From Brevundimonas lenta (GTDB lineage: Bacteria; Pseudomonadota; Alphaproteobacteria; Caulobacterales; Caulobacteraceae), in contig NZ_JACIDM010000003.1 in assembly GCF_014196335.1 (NCBI RefSeq), forward strand, positions 372,001 to 436,000: a stretch of 64,000 nt of DNA, given 5' to 3'. Shown here in pieces: positions 42,063-49,975 of this stretch (position 1 is its first letter; each line of letters starts with the position of its first letter). The notes beneath the pieces are model-generated. The model saw nothing but the letters and a program-made list of their open reading frames with translations, was not told where the DNA came from and did not search any database. The translations under genes were made by a program, and so were the position numbers.

Positions 42063-44084
42063 ATGCTTCAGGTTCCCCCGCCGCCCGCCCAACTTCCCGA
42101 AGTCGTCGTCACCGCCGCACGCCTGCCGCCGGCCGCGGGCGAGGCCGCGTTTTCGGTCATCCGCATCGATGCGGCCGAACTGACGACGCAGCAGCGGCTG
42201 GACGAAGCCCTGGCCACGGTCCCGGCCGTCTCCCTGTTCCGCCGCACCTCCAGCCTGTCGGCCAATCCGACGACCCAGGGCATTTCGCTGCGCGCCATCG
42301 CCCCGTCCGGCGCCGGACGCACCCTGGTCACACTCGACGGCGTGCCGCTGAACGACCCGTTCGGCGGCTGGGTGATCTGGTCCCAGGTCCCGACCGAGAG
42401 CCTGTCCAGCCTCGACATCGTGCGCGGCTCCGGCGCGGGTCCCTATGGCGCGGGCGCCCTGACGGGCGTCATCACCCTGCGCGAGCGCGACGACGGCTGG
42501 ACGGTCGACGGCGCGCTGGCCGAGCGCGGCGGCCTGCGCCTCGCCGGCTCGGGCGCGGCCGGCGTCGGCCCCGTCCGCATCGTCGGCTCCGTCCTGCATG
42601 AAGCCAGCGACGGCTACGTCCCGGTGCGTGGGCCCGATGCCGGCGCCGCCGACACGCCGCTGGATCTCGACGTCCTCAGCAGCGCCTTGCGCGCCGACAT
42701 CCCGGTCGCCGCCGCCACCGTCTCATTGCGCGCCTCGGCCTTCGAGGAGGATCGCGGGTCCGGCCTCGCCGGCGCCCGCGCCACCGCCAGCGGAAACGCC
42801 GTGTCCGCCACCGCCGCGGTCCAACCCGACGCCGACAGCCCGGGTTGGCGGCTCCAGGTCTGGCGGCGCGAGAGCGATCTGGCCAACACCTCGGTCGCGG
42901 TCGCCGCCGACCGGTCCTCGACCACGCCCGCCAACGACCAGTACGCCACCCCGGCGACCGGCTGGGGCCTGAACGCCGCCCTGCGTCGCGTCGTGGTCAG
43001 CGGCATCGCCCGCGTCGAGTGGGAAGTCGGCGTCGACGCCCGCTTCAACGAGGGCCAGACCAACGAACTGTTCCGCTACATGGGCGGCGCCTTCACCCGC
43101 GACCGCGCCGCGGGCGGCGAAACCTCCGTCGCCGGCGTCTATGCCGAGGGCGCCTGGGACGACAGCGGCCCGTGGCTGGTCGCCGGCGGTCTGCGCTGGG
43201 ACGCCTGGACCAATACCGACGGCTTCCGCCTTGAGCGCGACCTCGCCACCGGCGCGCCGACCCTGAACGAGACCGACCCCGACCGCTCCGGCGACGTCGT
43301 CAGCGCCCGCCTCGGCGTCCGCCGGGCGCTGGGCGAGGACCAGGCCCTGCGCATCTCCGCCTACACCGGCTTCCGCCCCGCGACGCTCAACGAACTCCAC
43401 CGCCCGTTCCGCGTCGGCAACGACCTGACCGAGGCCAACGCCGCGCTGGAGCCCGAACGCCTCACCGGCGTCGAGGCCGGCTGGAGCTGGACCGGCGACC
43501 GCGCCTCGCTCGGCGCCACCCTGTTCAGGACGCAGATCGAGGACGCCATCGTCAATGTCACCATCGGCGAAGGCCCCGCCACCTTCCCTCGCGCCGGCTT
43601 CGTCCCCCTCGGCGGCGTCCTGCGCCAGCGCCAGAACGCCGGAACCATCGAAGCGACGGGGCTCGAGATAGAGGCTGAGGCCGACGTCACCGACGCGCTG
43701 TCGGTCCGCGCCGCCCTGTCCGCCACCGACGCCCGCGTCGACGGCGGCGCCATGGCCCCGCAACTCACCGGCCTTCGTCCGGCCCAGGCGCCGGTCTGGA
43801 GCGCCGTCGCGGGGGTGGACTGGCAAGCGACCGATCGCCTCACCCTGTCGGCCGATCTCCGGTGGGAGAGCAAGCGCTACGAGGACGACCTGAACAGCCG
43901 CGTGCTGGCGGCCGCCGGGACCATCGACCTCCGCGCCGACTGGGCGCTGAACGCCGCCACCACCCTGTGGGTCGCCGCCGACAATCTCCTCGACGAGTAC
44001 GTCGAGGTCTCGGAGACGGGCACTGGCGTCGCCGGTTTCGGCCCGCCCAGGACCGTCGGCATCGGCGTCACACTGTCTCGCTGA
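42063..44084 (+). CDS. TonB-dependent receptor without a visible signal peptide
   Basis: Outer-membrane receptor of 673 residues. TonB-box-like VVVTAAR is at residues 14-20, then plug motifs TTQGISLRAIAPSGAGRTLV, VTLDGVPLNDPFGGW and VRGSGAGPYGAGALTGV, and a barrel to the end. The frame is closed by a TAG nine bases before the ATG, and only 36 bases separate it from the kinase, so there is no room for a leader; most receptors carry a 20-35 residue one. Either the 5' end was lost or the true N-terminus is in another frame. It starts the PepSY-DUF2271-DUF4198-ApbE-reductase cluster; an iron chelate is the likely substrate. Confidence 0.83.
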   Translation: MLQVPPPPAQLPEVVVTAARLPPAAGEAAFSVIRIDAAELTTQQRLDEALATVPAVSLFRRTSSLSANPTTQGISLRAIAPSGAGRTLVTLDGVPLNDPFGGWVIWSQVPTESLSSLDIVRGSGAGPYGAGALTGVITLRERDDGWTVDGALAERGGLRLAGSGAAGVGPVRIVGSVLHEASDGYVPVRGPDAGAADTPLDLDVLSSALRADIPVAAATVSLRASAFEEDRGSGLAGARATASGNAVSATAAVQPDADSPGWRLQVWRRESDLANTSVAVAADRSSTTPANDQYATPATGWGLNAALRRVVVSGIARVEWEVGVDARFNEGQTNELFRYMGGAFTRDRAAGGETSVAGVYAEGAWDDSGPWLVAGGLRWDAWTNTDGFRLERDLATGAPTLNETDPDRSGDVVSARLGVRRALGEDQALRISAYTGFRPATLNELHRPFRVGNDLTEANAALEPERLTGVEAGWSWTGDRASLGATLFRTQIEDAIVNVTIGEGPATFPRAGFVPLGGVLRQRQNAGTIEATGLEIEAEADVTDALSVRAALSATDARVDGGAMAPQLTGLRPAQAPVWSAVAGVDWQATDRLTLSADLRWESKRYEDDLNSRVLAAAGTIDLRADWALNAATTLWVAADNLLDEYVEVSETGTGVAGFGPPRTVGIGVTLSR

Positions 44085-44100
44085 TCGTTAAACCTGGCAT

Positions 44101-44115
44101 TGCAAATCGTTCGCA
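44101..44115. promoter_or_regulatory. Fur-like 7-1-7 palindrome before the PepSY operon
   Basis: TGCAAATCGTTCGCA, imperfect 7-1-7 palindrome extended to TTGC...GCAA, 20 bases before the PepSY GTG. It matches 12 of 15 bases of the palindrome before the siderophore receptor at 52328. Placement on an iron/redox operon suggests Fur or another iron regulator. Confidence 0.55.
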
Positions 44116-44134
44116 ACTTGGGCAAAAGCCGAGC

Positions 44135-44797
44135 GTGACCGAAGCCGCCATCCCCGCAGCAAAGCCCCTCAAGGCGAAGAAGGCCCTGAACGCCACCCGG
44201 TCGTTCTGGCTGAAACAGCTGCACCAGTGGCACTGGATCTCGGCGGCGCTCAGCCTGATCGGCCTGATGCTGTTCGCGGTGACCGGCATCACCCTGAACC
44301 ACGCGGCCCAGATTCCGGCCGAGCCCGTCACCACCGAGGCGACCGGAACCCTGCCGGCCCCGCTGCTGGAGCGGCTGGCCGACTTCCCCGCCGAAACCAC
44401 CGACCCCGCGCCCGCCGCCGTCGCCCGCTGGGCGGCCGAGACCTTCAAGGTCCAGATCGCCGGCCGGCCCACCGAGACCACCGCCGACGAAATCTATGTC
44501 TCCCTGCCCGAGCCCGGCGGCGACGGCTGGCTGACCATCGACCGCGCCACGGGCGATGCCCTGCGCGAACGCACAAAGCGCGGCTGGGTCGCCTACCTCA
44601 ACGACCTGCACAAGGGCCGCAACACCGGCCCCGTCTGGTACTGGTTCATCGACATCTTCGCCGCCGCCTGCGTGATCTTCGCCGTCACCGGCTTCGGCCT
44701 GGCCTGGATGCACGCCCGTCAGCGTCCGTCGACCTGGCCTCTGCTGGGCTTCGGCCTCCTCGTTCCCGTCCTCATCGCCCTTCTGTTCATTCACTGA
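44135..44797 (+). CDS. PepSY-type membrane protein, probable transmembrane electron carrier
   Basis: Protein of 220 residues starting at GTG 44135 (VTEAAIPAAKPLK). Helix 1 is about residues 32-55 (SAALSLIGLMLFAVTGITLN) after HQWHW; a periplasmic domain of about 110 residues follows; helices 2 and 3 are at the C-terminus (WFIDIFAAACVIFAVTGFGL and LLGFGLLVPVLIALLFIH). His residues flank the helices (HQWHW, NHA, DLHKG, MHARQ), the pattern of heme-ligating PepSY reductases such as FoxB-like proteins. Role inferred: moves electrons from cytoplasmic flavoprotein to periplasmic DUF2271. Nineteen bases separate it from the DUF2271 gene. Confidence 0.82.
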   Translation: MTEAAIPAAKPLKAKKALNATRSFWLKQLHQWHWISAALSLIGLMLFAVTGITLNHAAQIPAEPVTTEATGTLPAPLLERLADFPAETTDPAPAAVARWAAETFKVQIAGRPTETTADEIYVSLPEPGGDGWLTIDRATGDALRERTKRGWVAYLNDLHKGRNTGPVWYWFIDIFAAACVIFAVTGFGLAWMHARQRPSTWPLLGFGLLVPVLIALLFIH

Positions 44798-44816
44798 TCC
44801 GCCCCCCGGACCCCCT

Positions 44817-45323
44817 ATGCGCAAGCTGCCTGTAGCCCTTTCCGCCGCCGCCCTCGCGACCATCGCGACGCCTGTGCTGGCCGCCGATCTGAACGTCTCG
44901 ATCGAGGTTCCGCGCCTGACCGTGGCCGCCTACCACCGCCCCTATGTCGCGGTGTGGATCGAGCGTCCGGACAACACCGCCGTGCGCACCCTCGCCGTCT
45001 GGTACGAGGTCTCCAACACCGCCGAGGGCAAGGACTGGCTCAAGGACATGCGCACCTGGTGGCGTCGCGGCGGCCGTAGCCTGTCGCTGCCCGCCGACGG
45101 CGTCTCCAGCGCCACCAAGGCCCCGGGCCGCCACGCCGTCTCCATCCCGGGCGCCCGCCTGCGCGACCTGCCCGCTGGCGACTACGTCCTCGTCGTCGAG
45201 GCCGCCCGTGAACTGGGCGGCCGCGAAGCCGTCCGCGTCCCCTTCACCTGGGGCCGCGCCAACACCGCCCGCGCCGCCGGAACCACCGAACTCGGCGCCG
45301 TCAGCGTCGCCGTCACCCGCTAG
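44817..45323 (+). CDS. Exported DUF2271 protein with FMN-attachment motif
   Basis: Protein of 168 residues. Signal peptide LPVALSAAALATIATPVLAA ends at residue about 23, so the protein is periplasmic. DUF2271 pattern: PYVAVWIERPDNTAVRTLAVW, then KDWLKDMRTWWRR and the loop LPADGVSSATKAPGRH. D94-G-V-S-S-A-T100 matches the ApbE flavinylation consensus (D-G-x-S/T-S/G-A-T/S), with T100 as the expected FMN-linked residue. An ApbE-type gene is two genes downstream. Likely a covalently flavinylated electron carrier. Cofactor attachment is inferred from the motif, not shown. Confidence 0.88.
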   Translation: MRKLPVALSAAALATIATPVLAADLNVSIEVPRLTVAAYHRPYVAVWIERPDNTAVRTLAVWYEVSNTAEGKDWLKDMRTWWRRGGRSLSLPADGVSSATKAPGRHAVSIPGARLRDLPAGDYVLVVEAARELGGREAVRVPFTWGRANTARAAGTTELGAVSVAVTR

Positions 45324-45335
45324 AGGAAGTCCGCC

Positions 45336-46136
45336 ATGAAGAAGTCGCTTGCTCTCATCGCCGCGCTCGCCGTTCTCGCGGTCCCCATGTCCGCCCAGGC
45401 CCACCGCCAATGGCTGGCCCCGACCTCGACCGTGCTGTCGGGAACCGACGCCTGGGTCGGCTTCGACGGCGGCTCGTCCAACGGCGTCTTCATCGCCGAC
45501 CACAATGCGATGAACCTCGACGGCCTGGTGATCACCGCGCCGGACGGCACGACCGTCGACGCCGAGAACAAGATGCGCGCCCGCTACCGCTCGACCTTCG
45601 ATCTGCACCTGACCCAGCAGGGCACCTACCGCATCGCCAACGTCTCGGGCGGCGTCATGGTCAGCTACAAGCAGAACGGCGAACAGAAGCGCTGGCGCGG
45701 CGCTGAGGCCGACATGGCCGCGAACATCCCGGCTGACGCCACCGAAGTGGTCGCCACCCGCTCCAACAACCGTACCGAAACCTTCGTCACCCTGGGGGCG
45801 CCCAACGCCACGGCGCTGGCCCCGACCGGTCAGGGCATCGAACTGGTCCCGGTGACCCATCCCAACGACCTCGCCGCCGGCGAGGCCGCGACCTTCAAAT
45901 TCCTCCGCGACGGCCAGCCCGCCGCCGACCTCGAGGTGACCATCGCCCGCGGCGGCACCCGCTATCGCGACAATCCGGAGGAGATCACGGTCAGGACCGG
46001 CGCCGACGGCTCCTTCACCGTCACCTGGCCGGAGCCCGGCATGTACTGGGTCAACGCCGCCGTCCGCACCGCGGCCTCTGGCGACCAGCTGGCCTCGAAC
46101 GCCCAGTACAACGGCGCCGTGGAAGTCCTGCCCTGA
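45336..46136 (+). CDS. Exported DUF4198 protein
   Basis: Protein of 266 residues. Signal peptide SLALIAALAVLAVPMSAQA, then mature N-terminus HRQWLAPTST. DUF4198 proteins have such an exposed N-terminal His and two immunoglobulin-like beta domains and are found beside metal-uptake receptors. The second half (GEAATFKFLRDGQPAADLEVTIARGG, ADGSFTVTWPEPGMYWV) fits a carboxypeptidase-regulatory-like beta sandwich. Probable periplasmic metal or chelate-binding partner. It starts 13 bases after the DUF2271 stop in the same operon. Confidence 0.85.
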   Translation: MKKSLALIAALAVLAVPMSAQAHRQWLAPTSTVLSGTDAWVGFDGGSSNGVFIADHNAMNLDGLVITAPDGTTVDAENKMRARYRSTFDLHLTQQGTYRIANVSGGVMVSYKQNGEQKRWRGAEADMAANIPADATEVVATRSNNRTETFVTLGAPNATALAPTGQGIELVPVTHPNDLAAGEAATFKFLRDGQPAADLEVTIARGGTRYRDNPEEITVRTGADGSFTVTWPEPGMYWVNAAVRTAASGDQLASNAQYNGAVEVLP

Positions 46137-46183
46137 CCGACGGCCTGCCAAGTTCGTCGAAAGCTGCGCCGCCCCCGCTGGTC

Positions 46184-47233
46184 GTGGGCGGCGACGCCGC
46201 GCCGCGCCCGGAAAACCGCGTCCTCATTCCCACCCACGGCCGCCAGCCCGAACGCCCGCCGTCGTCCCTCATCTGGGACTTCGCCGGCGAGACCATGGGC
46301 ACGACCTGGTCCGCGCGCCTTGTGCCGCCGCCGGGGCAGGACCGCGAAGCCTTCCAGGACGCGATCCAGGCCGAACTCGACCGCATCATCAGCCTTTTCA
46401 GCCACTGGGACCCCCGCTCGGAACTGGCGCGCTTCAACGCCGCCCCGACCGGCTTCTGGGCGGTTTCAGAACCCTTCTGGAACCTCCTGAACGACGCCCT
46501 CGACCTCGCCGACCAGACCAATGGCGCGGTCGATCCGACGCTCGGCGCGACCGTCGACCTGTGGGGCTTCGGACCGCCCGGACCGCGCCCGATGAACAGT
46601 TTCGGCACCGGCCCCAACCTGCCGTTCGAGGAAGAAATCGAGGCGACGCGCGACCTCACCGGCTGGCTCAACCTGCGCCTCAACCGCGACGCCCGCGCCG
46701 TGCAGCAGCCGGGCGGCATGAAGCTGGATCTGTCCGGCATCGCCAAGGGCCACGCCGTCGACCGCGTCTCGGATCGCCTGACCGCCATGGGCGCGACCCA
46801 TCATCTGGTCGAGATCGGCGGCGAGCTGCGCGGCCGGGGCGTCAAGCCCGACGCCCATCCCTGGTGGGTCGAGCTGCAGCAGGCGCCCGGCGCGCCGGCG
46901 CCCCGCACCGTCGCCGCCCTGTTCGACCTCGCCGTCGCCACCTCGGGCGACTGGGTGCGCAACTACGAGGTCTACGGCCAGACCTACAGCCATACGATCA
47001 GCGGACGAACCGGCCGCCCGATCGACAACGGCGTCGCCTCGGTCACGGTCCTGGCCGACACCGCCATGTACGCCGACGCCATGGCCACCGCCCTGACCGT
47101 CATGGGCCCGCAGAACGGCCCCGCCTTCGCCGAACAGGTCAAACTGGCCGCCGCCTTCGTCATCCGCGGCGAGGACGGCATGACCGAAGTCCTGAGCACC
47201 GCCTTCCGCGCCATGATGGACGAGGGCGCGTGA
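46184..47233 (+). CDS. apbE: FAD:protein FMN transferase (ApbE family), no signal peptide
   Basis: Transferase of 349 residues that attaches FMN from FAD to Thr or Ser of target proteins. ApbE motifs: FAGETMGTTWSARLV, GAVDPTLGATVDLWGFG, KLDLSGIAKGHAVDRVSD, LVEIGGELRGRGVKP, YSHTISGRTGRPIDNG and YADAMATALTVMG (metal-binding Asp region). GTG 46184 is listed; a CTG at 46133 overlapping the DUF4198 stop, with GGAAG seven bases before, would add 17 residues. Neither start gives a leader, whereas well-studied ApbE proteins are exported. Its target is very likely DUF2271 of the same operon. The next gene overlaps its stop (GTGA). Confidence 0.9.
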   Translation: MGGDAAPRPENRVLIPTHGRQPERPPSSLIWDFAGETMGTTWSARLVPPPGQDREAFQDAIQAELDRIISLFSHWDPRSELARFNAAPTGFWAVSEPFWNLLNDALDLADQTNGAVDPTLGATVDLWGFGPPGPRPMNSFGTGPNLPFEEEIEATRDLTGWLNLRLNRDARAVQQPGGMKLDLSGIAKGHAVDRVSDRLTAMGATHHLVEIGGELRGRGVKPDAHPWWVELQQAPGAPAPRTVAALFDLAVATSGDWVRNYEVYGQTYSHTISGRTGRPIDNGVASVTVLADTAMYADAMATALTVMGPQNGPAFAEQVKLAAAFVIRGEDGMTEVLSTAFRAMMDEGA

Positions 47234-48603
47234 CCCACGATCCCGTCCGGCTGCTCTGGGCCGCGATCGCGGTCGGCCTCTGGCTGCTCAGCGTCCTCGC
47301 CGTCGTCGCCCTGCGGGCCCGCGCCCGTCGGGCCGCCGCCGCCAAGGCCGAGGCGCTCGCGCCGCCCGCCGGCGCCGACGCCGTCCTCGTCGCCTTCGCC
47401 AGCCAGACCGGCCTGGCGGAAGAACTGGCCTGGATGACCGCGAAAAGCCTGTCGGACGCCGGCACGCCTGCCCGCGTCGCCCTGCTCGGCGACCTCGAAC
47501 CCGCCGAACTGAAGGCCGCCGAACGCGTCCTGATCATCGCCTCCACCACCGGCGAGGGCGATCCGCCCGACAGCATGTCGTGGTTCGTCCGCCAGGCCAT
47601 GAAGGCCCCCGCTGACCTGACCGGCCTGTCCTACGGCCTGCTGGCGCTCGGCGACCATTCCTACGCCGACTTCTGCGGCTTCGGCCGGGCGCTGGACGGG
47701 TGGCTGTTGCGTTCGGGCGCCGAGCCCCTGTTCGACCGGGTCGAGGTCGACAACGGCGACGCCGGCGCCGTCCGTCATTGGCAGCACCAGCTGGGCCTCA
47801 TCACCGGCTCCACCGTCCAGGCCGACTGGACCCCGCCCGCCTATGACCGCTGGCGTCTGGTCGAGCGCGCCCACCTGAATCCGGACAGCCCCGGCGGTGC
47901 GGCTTACCTCCTGGCCTTCGAGGGCGTCGATCACCGGCCGCACTGGGTCGCCGGCGACATCGCCGAGATCGGCCTGCCCGCCCGCGACGGCGAGGCGGCG
48001 CCCGGCGCCCGCGAATATTCGGTCGCCTCCCTGCCCGCTTCGGGCCGCGCCGAGTTCATCGTTCGCCGGATGACCCGCCCCGACGGCTCGCCCGGCCTCG
48101 CCTCGGGCTGGCTCACGGGCGAACTGCCCATCGGCGGGTCTGTCGACATGCGCGTCCGCACCAACCGCAGCTTCCACGGTCCGGACGCTGCGACGCCCCT
48201 GATCCTGATCGGCAACGGCACCGGTCTCGCGGGCCTGATCGCCCACCTCCGGGCCCGCGCCGGCCAGCCGCACGGCGGCGCCTGGCTCATGTTCGGCGAG
48301 CGCACCCGCGCCCATGACGCCTTCCTCGATGATGAGTTGCAGGCGGCCCAGGCGTCCGGCCTGCTGACCCGCCTCGACCGCGTCTTCTCACGCGACGCCG
48401 GCGACGGCCGTTACGTCCAGACCCTGATCGGAGAGCACGCCGACGCCCTGCGCGTCTGGCTGGACCGGGGCGCCGCGATCATGGTCTGCGGCAGCCTGGA
48501 AGGCATGTCGAAGGGCGTGCACGAGGCGCTGGAAGCCGTGCTGGGCGCCGACCGTCTGATCGAACTGACCGAGACCGGCCGCTACCGCCGCGACGTCTAC
48601 TAA
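47230..48603 (+). CDS. Membrane-anchored NADPH flavodoxin/FNR-type reductase (CysJ-like)
   Basis: Diflavin protein of 457 residues. Starts at GTG overlapping the apbE stop. One N-terminal helix (about 7-30: LLWAAIAVGLWLLSVLAVVA) with Arg-rich cytoplasmic side places the domains inside. FMN flavodoxin domain: LVAFASQTGLAEELAW, IIASTTGEGDPPDSM, LALGDHSYADFCGFG. FAD/NADPH part: REYSVASLP, LIGNGTGLAGLIAHLR, VCGSLEGMSKGVHEAL, and the C-terminal RRDVY as in CysJ. Expected role: take electrons from NADPH and pass them to the PepSY membrane protein. Overlaps the stop of the convergent GNAT gene. Confidence 0.92.
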   Translation: MTHDPVRLLWAAIAVGLWLLSVLAVVALRARARRAAAAKAEALAPPAGADAVLVAFASQTGLAEELAWMTAKSLSDAGTPARVALLGDLEPAELKAAERVLIIASTTGEGDPPDSMSWFVRQAMKAPADLTGLSYGLLALGDHSYADFCGFGRALDGWLLRSGAEPLFDRVEVDNGDAGAVRHWQHQLGLITGSTVQADWTPPAYDRWRLVERAHLNPDSPGGAAYLLAFEGVDHRPHWVAGDIAEIGLPARDGEAAPGAREYSVASLPASGRAEFIVRRMTRPDGSPGLASGWLTGELPIGGSVDMRVRTNRSFHGPDAATPLILIGNGTGLAGLIAHLRARAGQPHGGAWLMFGERTRAHDAFLDDELQAAQASGLLTRLDRVFSRDAGDGRYVQTLIGEHADALRVWLDRGAAIMVCGSLEGMSKGVHEALEAVLGADRLIELTETGRYRRDVY

Positions 48604-49085
48604 ACCAGCGATTTGAACATCACATAGGCGTCGACATAGTCGCCGTTCGGCCGCTGGAACGCGCCCGGCAGCGTCCCGGCGATGTGGAAGCCCTCGCCTT
48701 GCCAGGCCTTCACGGCCCGCGTGTTGGTCGAGATCACGATGTTGAACTGCAGCGCCCGGAACCCCCGCTCGCGCCCCCGCTCCTGCGTATGCCGGCACAG
48801 CGCCCGGGCGATGCCCCGCCCCGCCGCTTTCGGCGAAACGACATAGCCGCAGTTGCCGACGTGACTGCCCGGCCCCGGCTGGTTCGGCCGCAGGAAGCTG
48901 GAACCGACGACCTCGCCGTCGATCACCGCCACGCTCACCTCGTGCGCGGGCGCCATCCAGTAGGCTTTCGCCTGATCAGACGTCGTCGCCCGATCCAGCG
49001 TCAGCGTCTCGCCCTCGCGGATCGCTGGCTCCATCGCCGCCCAGATGGCGGGCCAGTCGGCGTCGGTCGCGGGGCGGATATCCAT
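48600..49085 (-). CDS. GNAT-family N-acetyltransferase
   Basis: Acetyltransferase of 161 residues. Start MDIRPATDADWPAIWAAMEP chosen over an earlier ATG because it is the typical GNAT opening. Acetyl-CoA loop VVSPKAAGRGIARALCRHTQ, followed by the beta-bulge strand LQFNIVISTNTRAVKAWQGEGF. Substrate unknown; similar small GNATs acetylate amino acids, antibiotics or N-termini. Convergent with the reductase gene (stops overlap) and 37 bases from the hydroxylase gene, same strand. Confidence 0.85.
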   Translation of the reverse strand: MDIRPATDADWPAIWAAMEPAIREGETLTLDRATTSDQAKAYWMAPAHEVSVAVIDGEVVGSSFLRPNQPGPGSHVGNCGYVVSPKAAGRGIARALCRHTQERGRERGFRALQFNIVISTNTRAVKAWQGEGFHIAGTLPGAFQRPNGDYVDAYVMFKSLV

Positions 49086-49122
49086 GCCAGGCCCTGTCTC
49101 ACAGGCGGCCAGGCGGCACAAC

Positions 49123-49800
49123 TCAGACCTCGGCCCAGCGCCTCAGCAGGTTGTGATAGACGGCGGTCAGCTCCAGCACCGCGGCGTCCTTCGGGCCCTT
49201 GTCGGCATTGACCCGCTGGATGGCCACGTCCAGCCGGAACAGGGTTTCGCGATCGGCGTCGTCGCGCACCAGCGACTGCAGCCAGAAGAAGCTTCCGACC
49301 CGCGCGCCGCGCGTCACGGGCGTCACCCGGTGCAGGCTCTTGGACGGATACAGCACCAGATCCCCGGCCGGCAGCTTCACCGACTGCGGCCCGTACATCT
49401 CCTCGATGATCAGTTCGCCGCCGTCGTACTCGTCGGGCTCGGACAGGAAGAGCGTCGCCGACAGGTCGCTGCGGATGCGGGTCTGGCCTCGCTGACGAAT
49501 GGCGTTGTCGACATGGACGTCGAAATGCTCGCCGCCCTCATAGCGATTGAACAGCGGCGGAAAGATCGTGTGCGGCAGGGCCGCCGACACAAACATCGGA
49601 TTGGCGTTCAACGCCTGATGCACCAGCGCCCCGATCTCGCGCGCCTCGACCGAGTCCTCGGGCAGCTGCCGGTTGACCTTGGCGGTGGCCGACTGGTGGC
49701 CCGAGGTCATGTTGCCATCGGCCCAGGGGCCCGCATCCAATCGCGCCCTAAGGGTCGCGACCTCGTCCTTGGTGAAGACGCCCGGGATGTGCAGCAGCAT
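49123..49800 (-). CDS. PiuC/YbiX-type Fe(II)/2-oxoglutarate hydroxylase (PKHD family)
   Basis: Oxygenase of 225 residues. The ATG at 49800 follows GGAGGAACGAC and gives the family-standard [21 protein letters not shown]; the longer frame runs through a stem-loop region. Iron ligands H96 and D98 ([11 protein letters not shown]) and H157 ([16 protein letters not shown]), 2-oxoglutarate-binding Arg after it. PKHD hydroxylases of this type are regularly encoded next to Fiu-like siderophore receptors, as here. Probably modifies or opens an iron chelate, though the substrate is not established. Downstream of the receptor on the same strand. Confidence 0.92.
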   Translation of the reverse strand: MLLHIPGVFTKDEVATLRARLDAGPWADGNMTSGHQSATAKVNRQLPEDSVEAREIGALVHQALNANPMFVSAALPHTIFPPLFNRYEGGEHFDVHVDNAIRQRGQTRIRSDLSATLFLSEPDEYDGGELIIEEMYGPQSVKLPAGDLVLYPSKSLHRVTPVTRGARVGSFFWLQSLVRDDADRETLFRLDVAIQRVNADKGPKDAAVLELTAVYHNLLRRWAEV

Positions 49801-49862
49801 GTCGTTCCTCCGGCAGGCCGGACCGCGCGAACGCGGCCCGGCCCTGGAGCCTGGTCGGTTGA

Positions 49863-49967
49863 GGTGGAATCGCTTCGCGATTCCACCGATGCCGTGAATC
49901 AGGCTCCCACTGATCTGGAGCGAAATCTGGGTCTTGCCAGGCTGCACCCGGCAAGACCGATTTCGCT
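49863..49967. promoter_or_regulatory. Two strong stem-loops between siderophore receptor and hydroxylase genes
   Basis: Stem 1: GGTGGAATCGC-TTC-GCGATTCCACC (49863-49887), 11 perfect pairs. Stem 2: AGCGAAATC (49919) and GGTCTTGCC (49930) pair with GGCAAGACC (49950) and GATTTCGCT (49959-49967), 18 pairs with one 2-base bulge, nine bases past the receptor stop. They could stop most transcripts or stabilise the receptor mRNA, lowering hydroxylase expression. Confidence 0.7.
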
Positions 49968-49975
49968 TCGGGGAT

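Noticed and set aside
44100..44116. LacI-type operator because it also has TGCAA
   Set aside because: Layout is 7-1-7 with a partner at the siderophore receptor, unlike the 5-4-5 and direct repeats near the maltodextrin genes.
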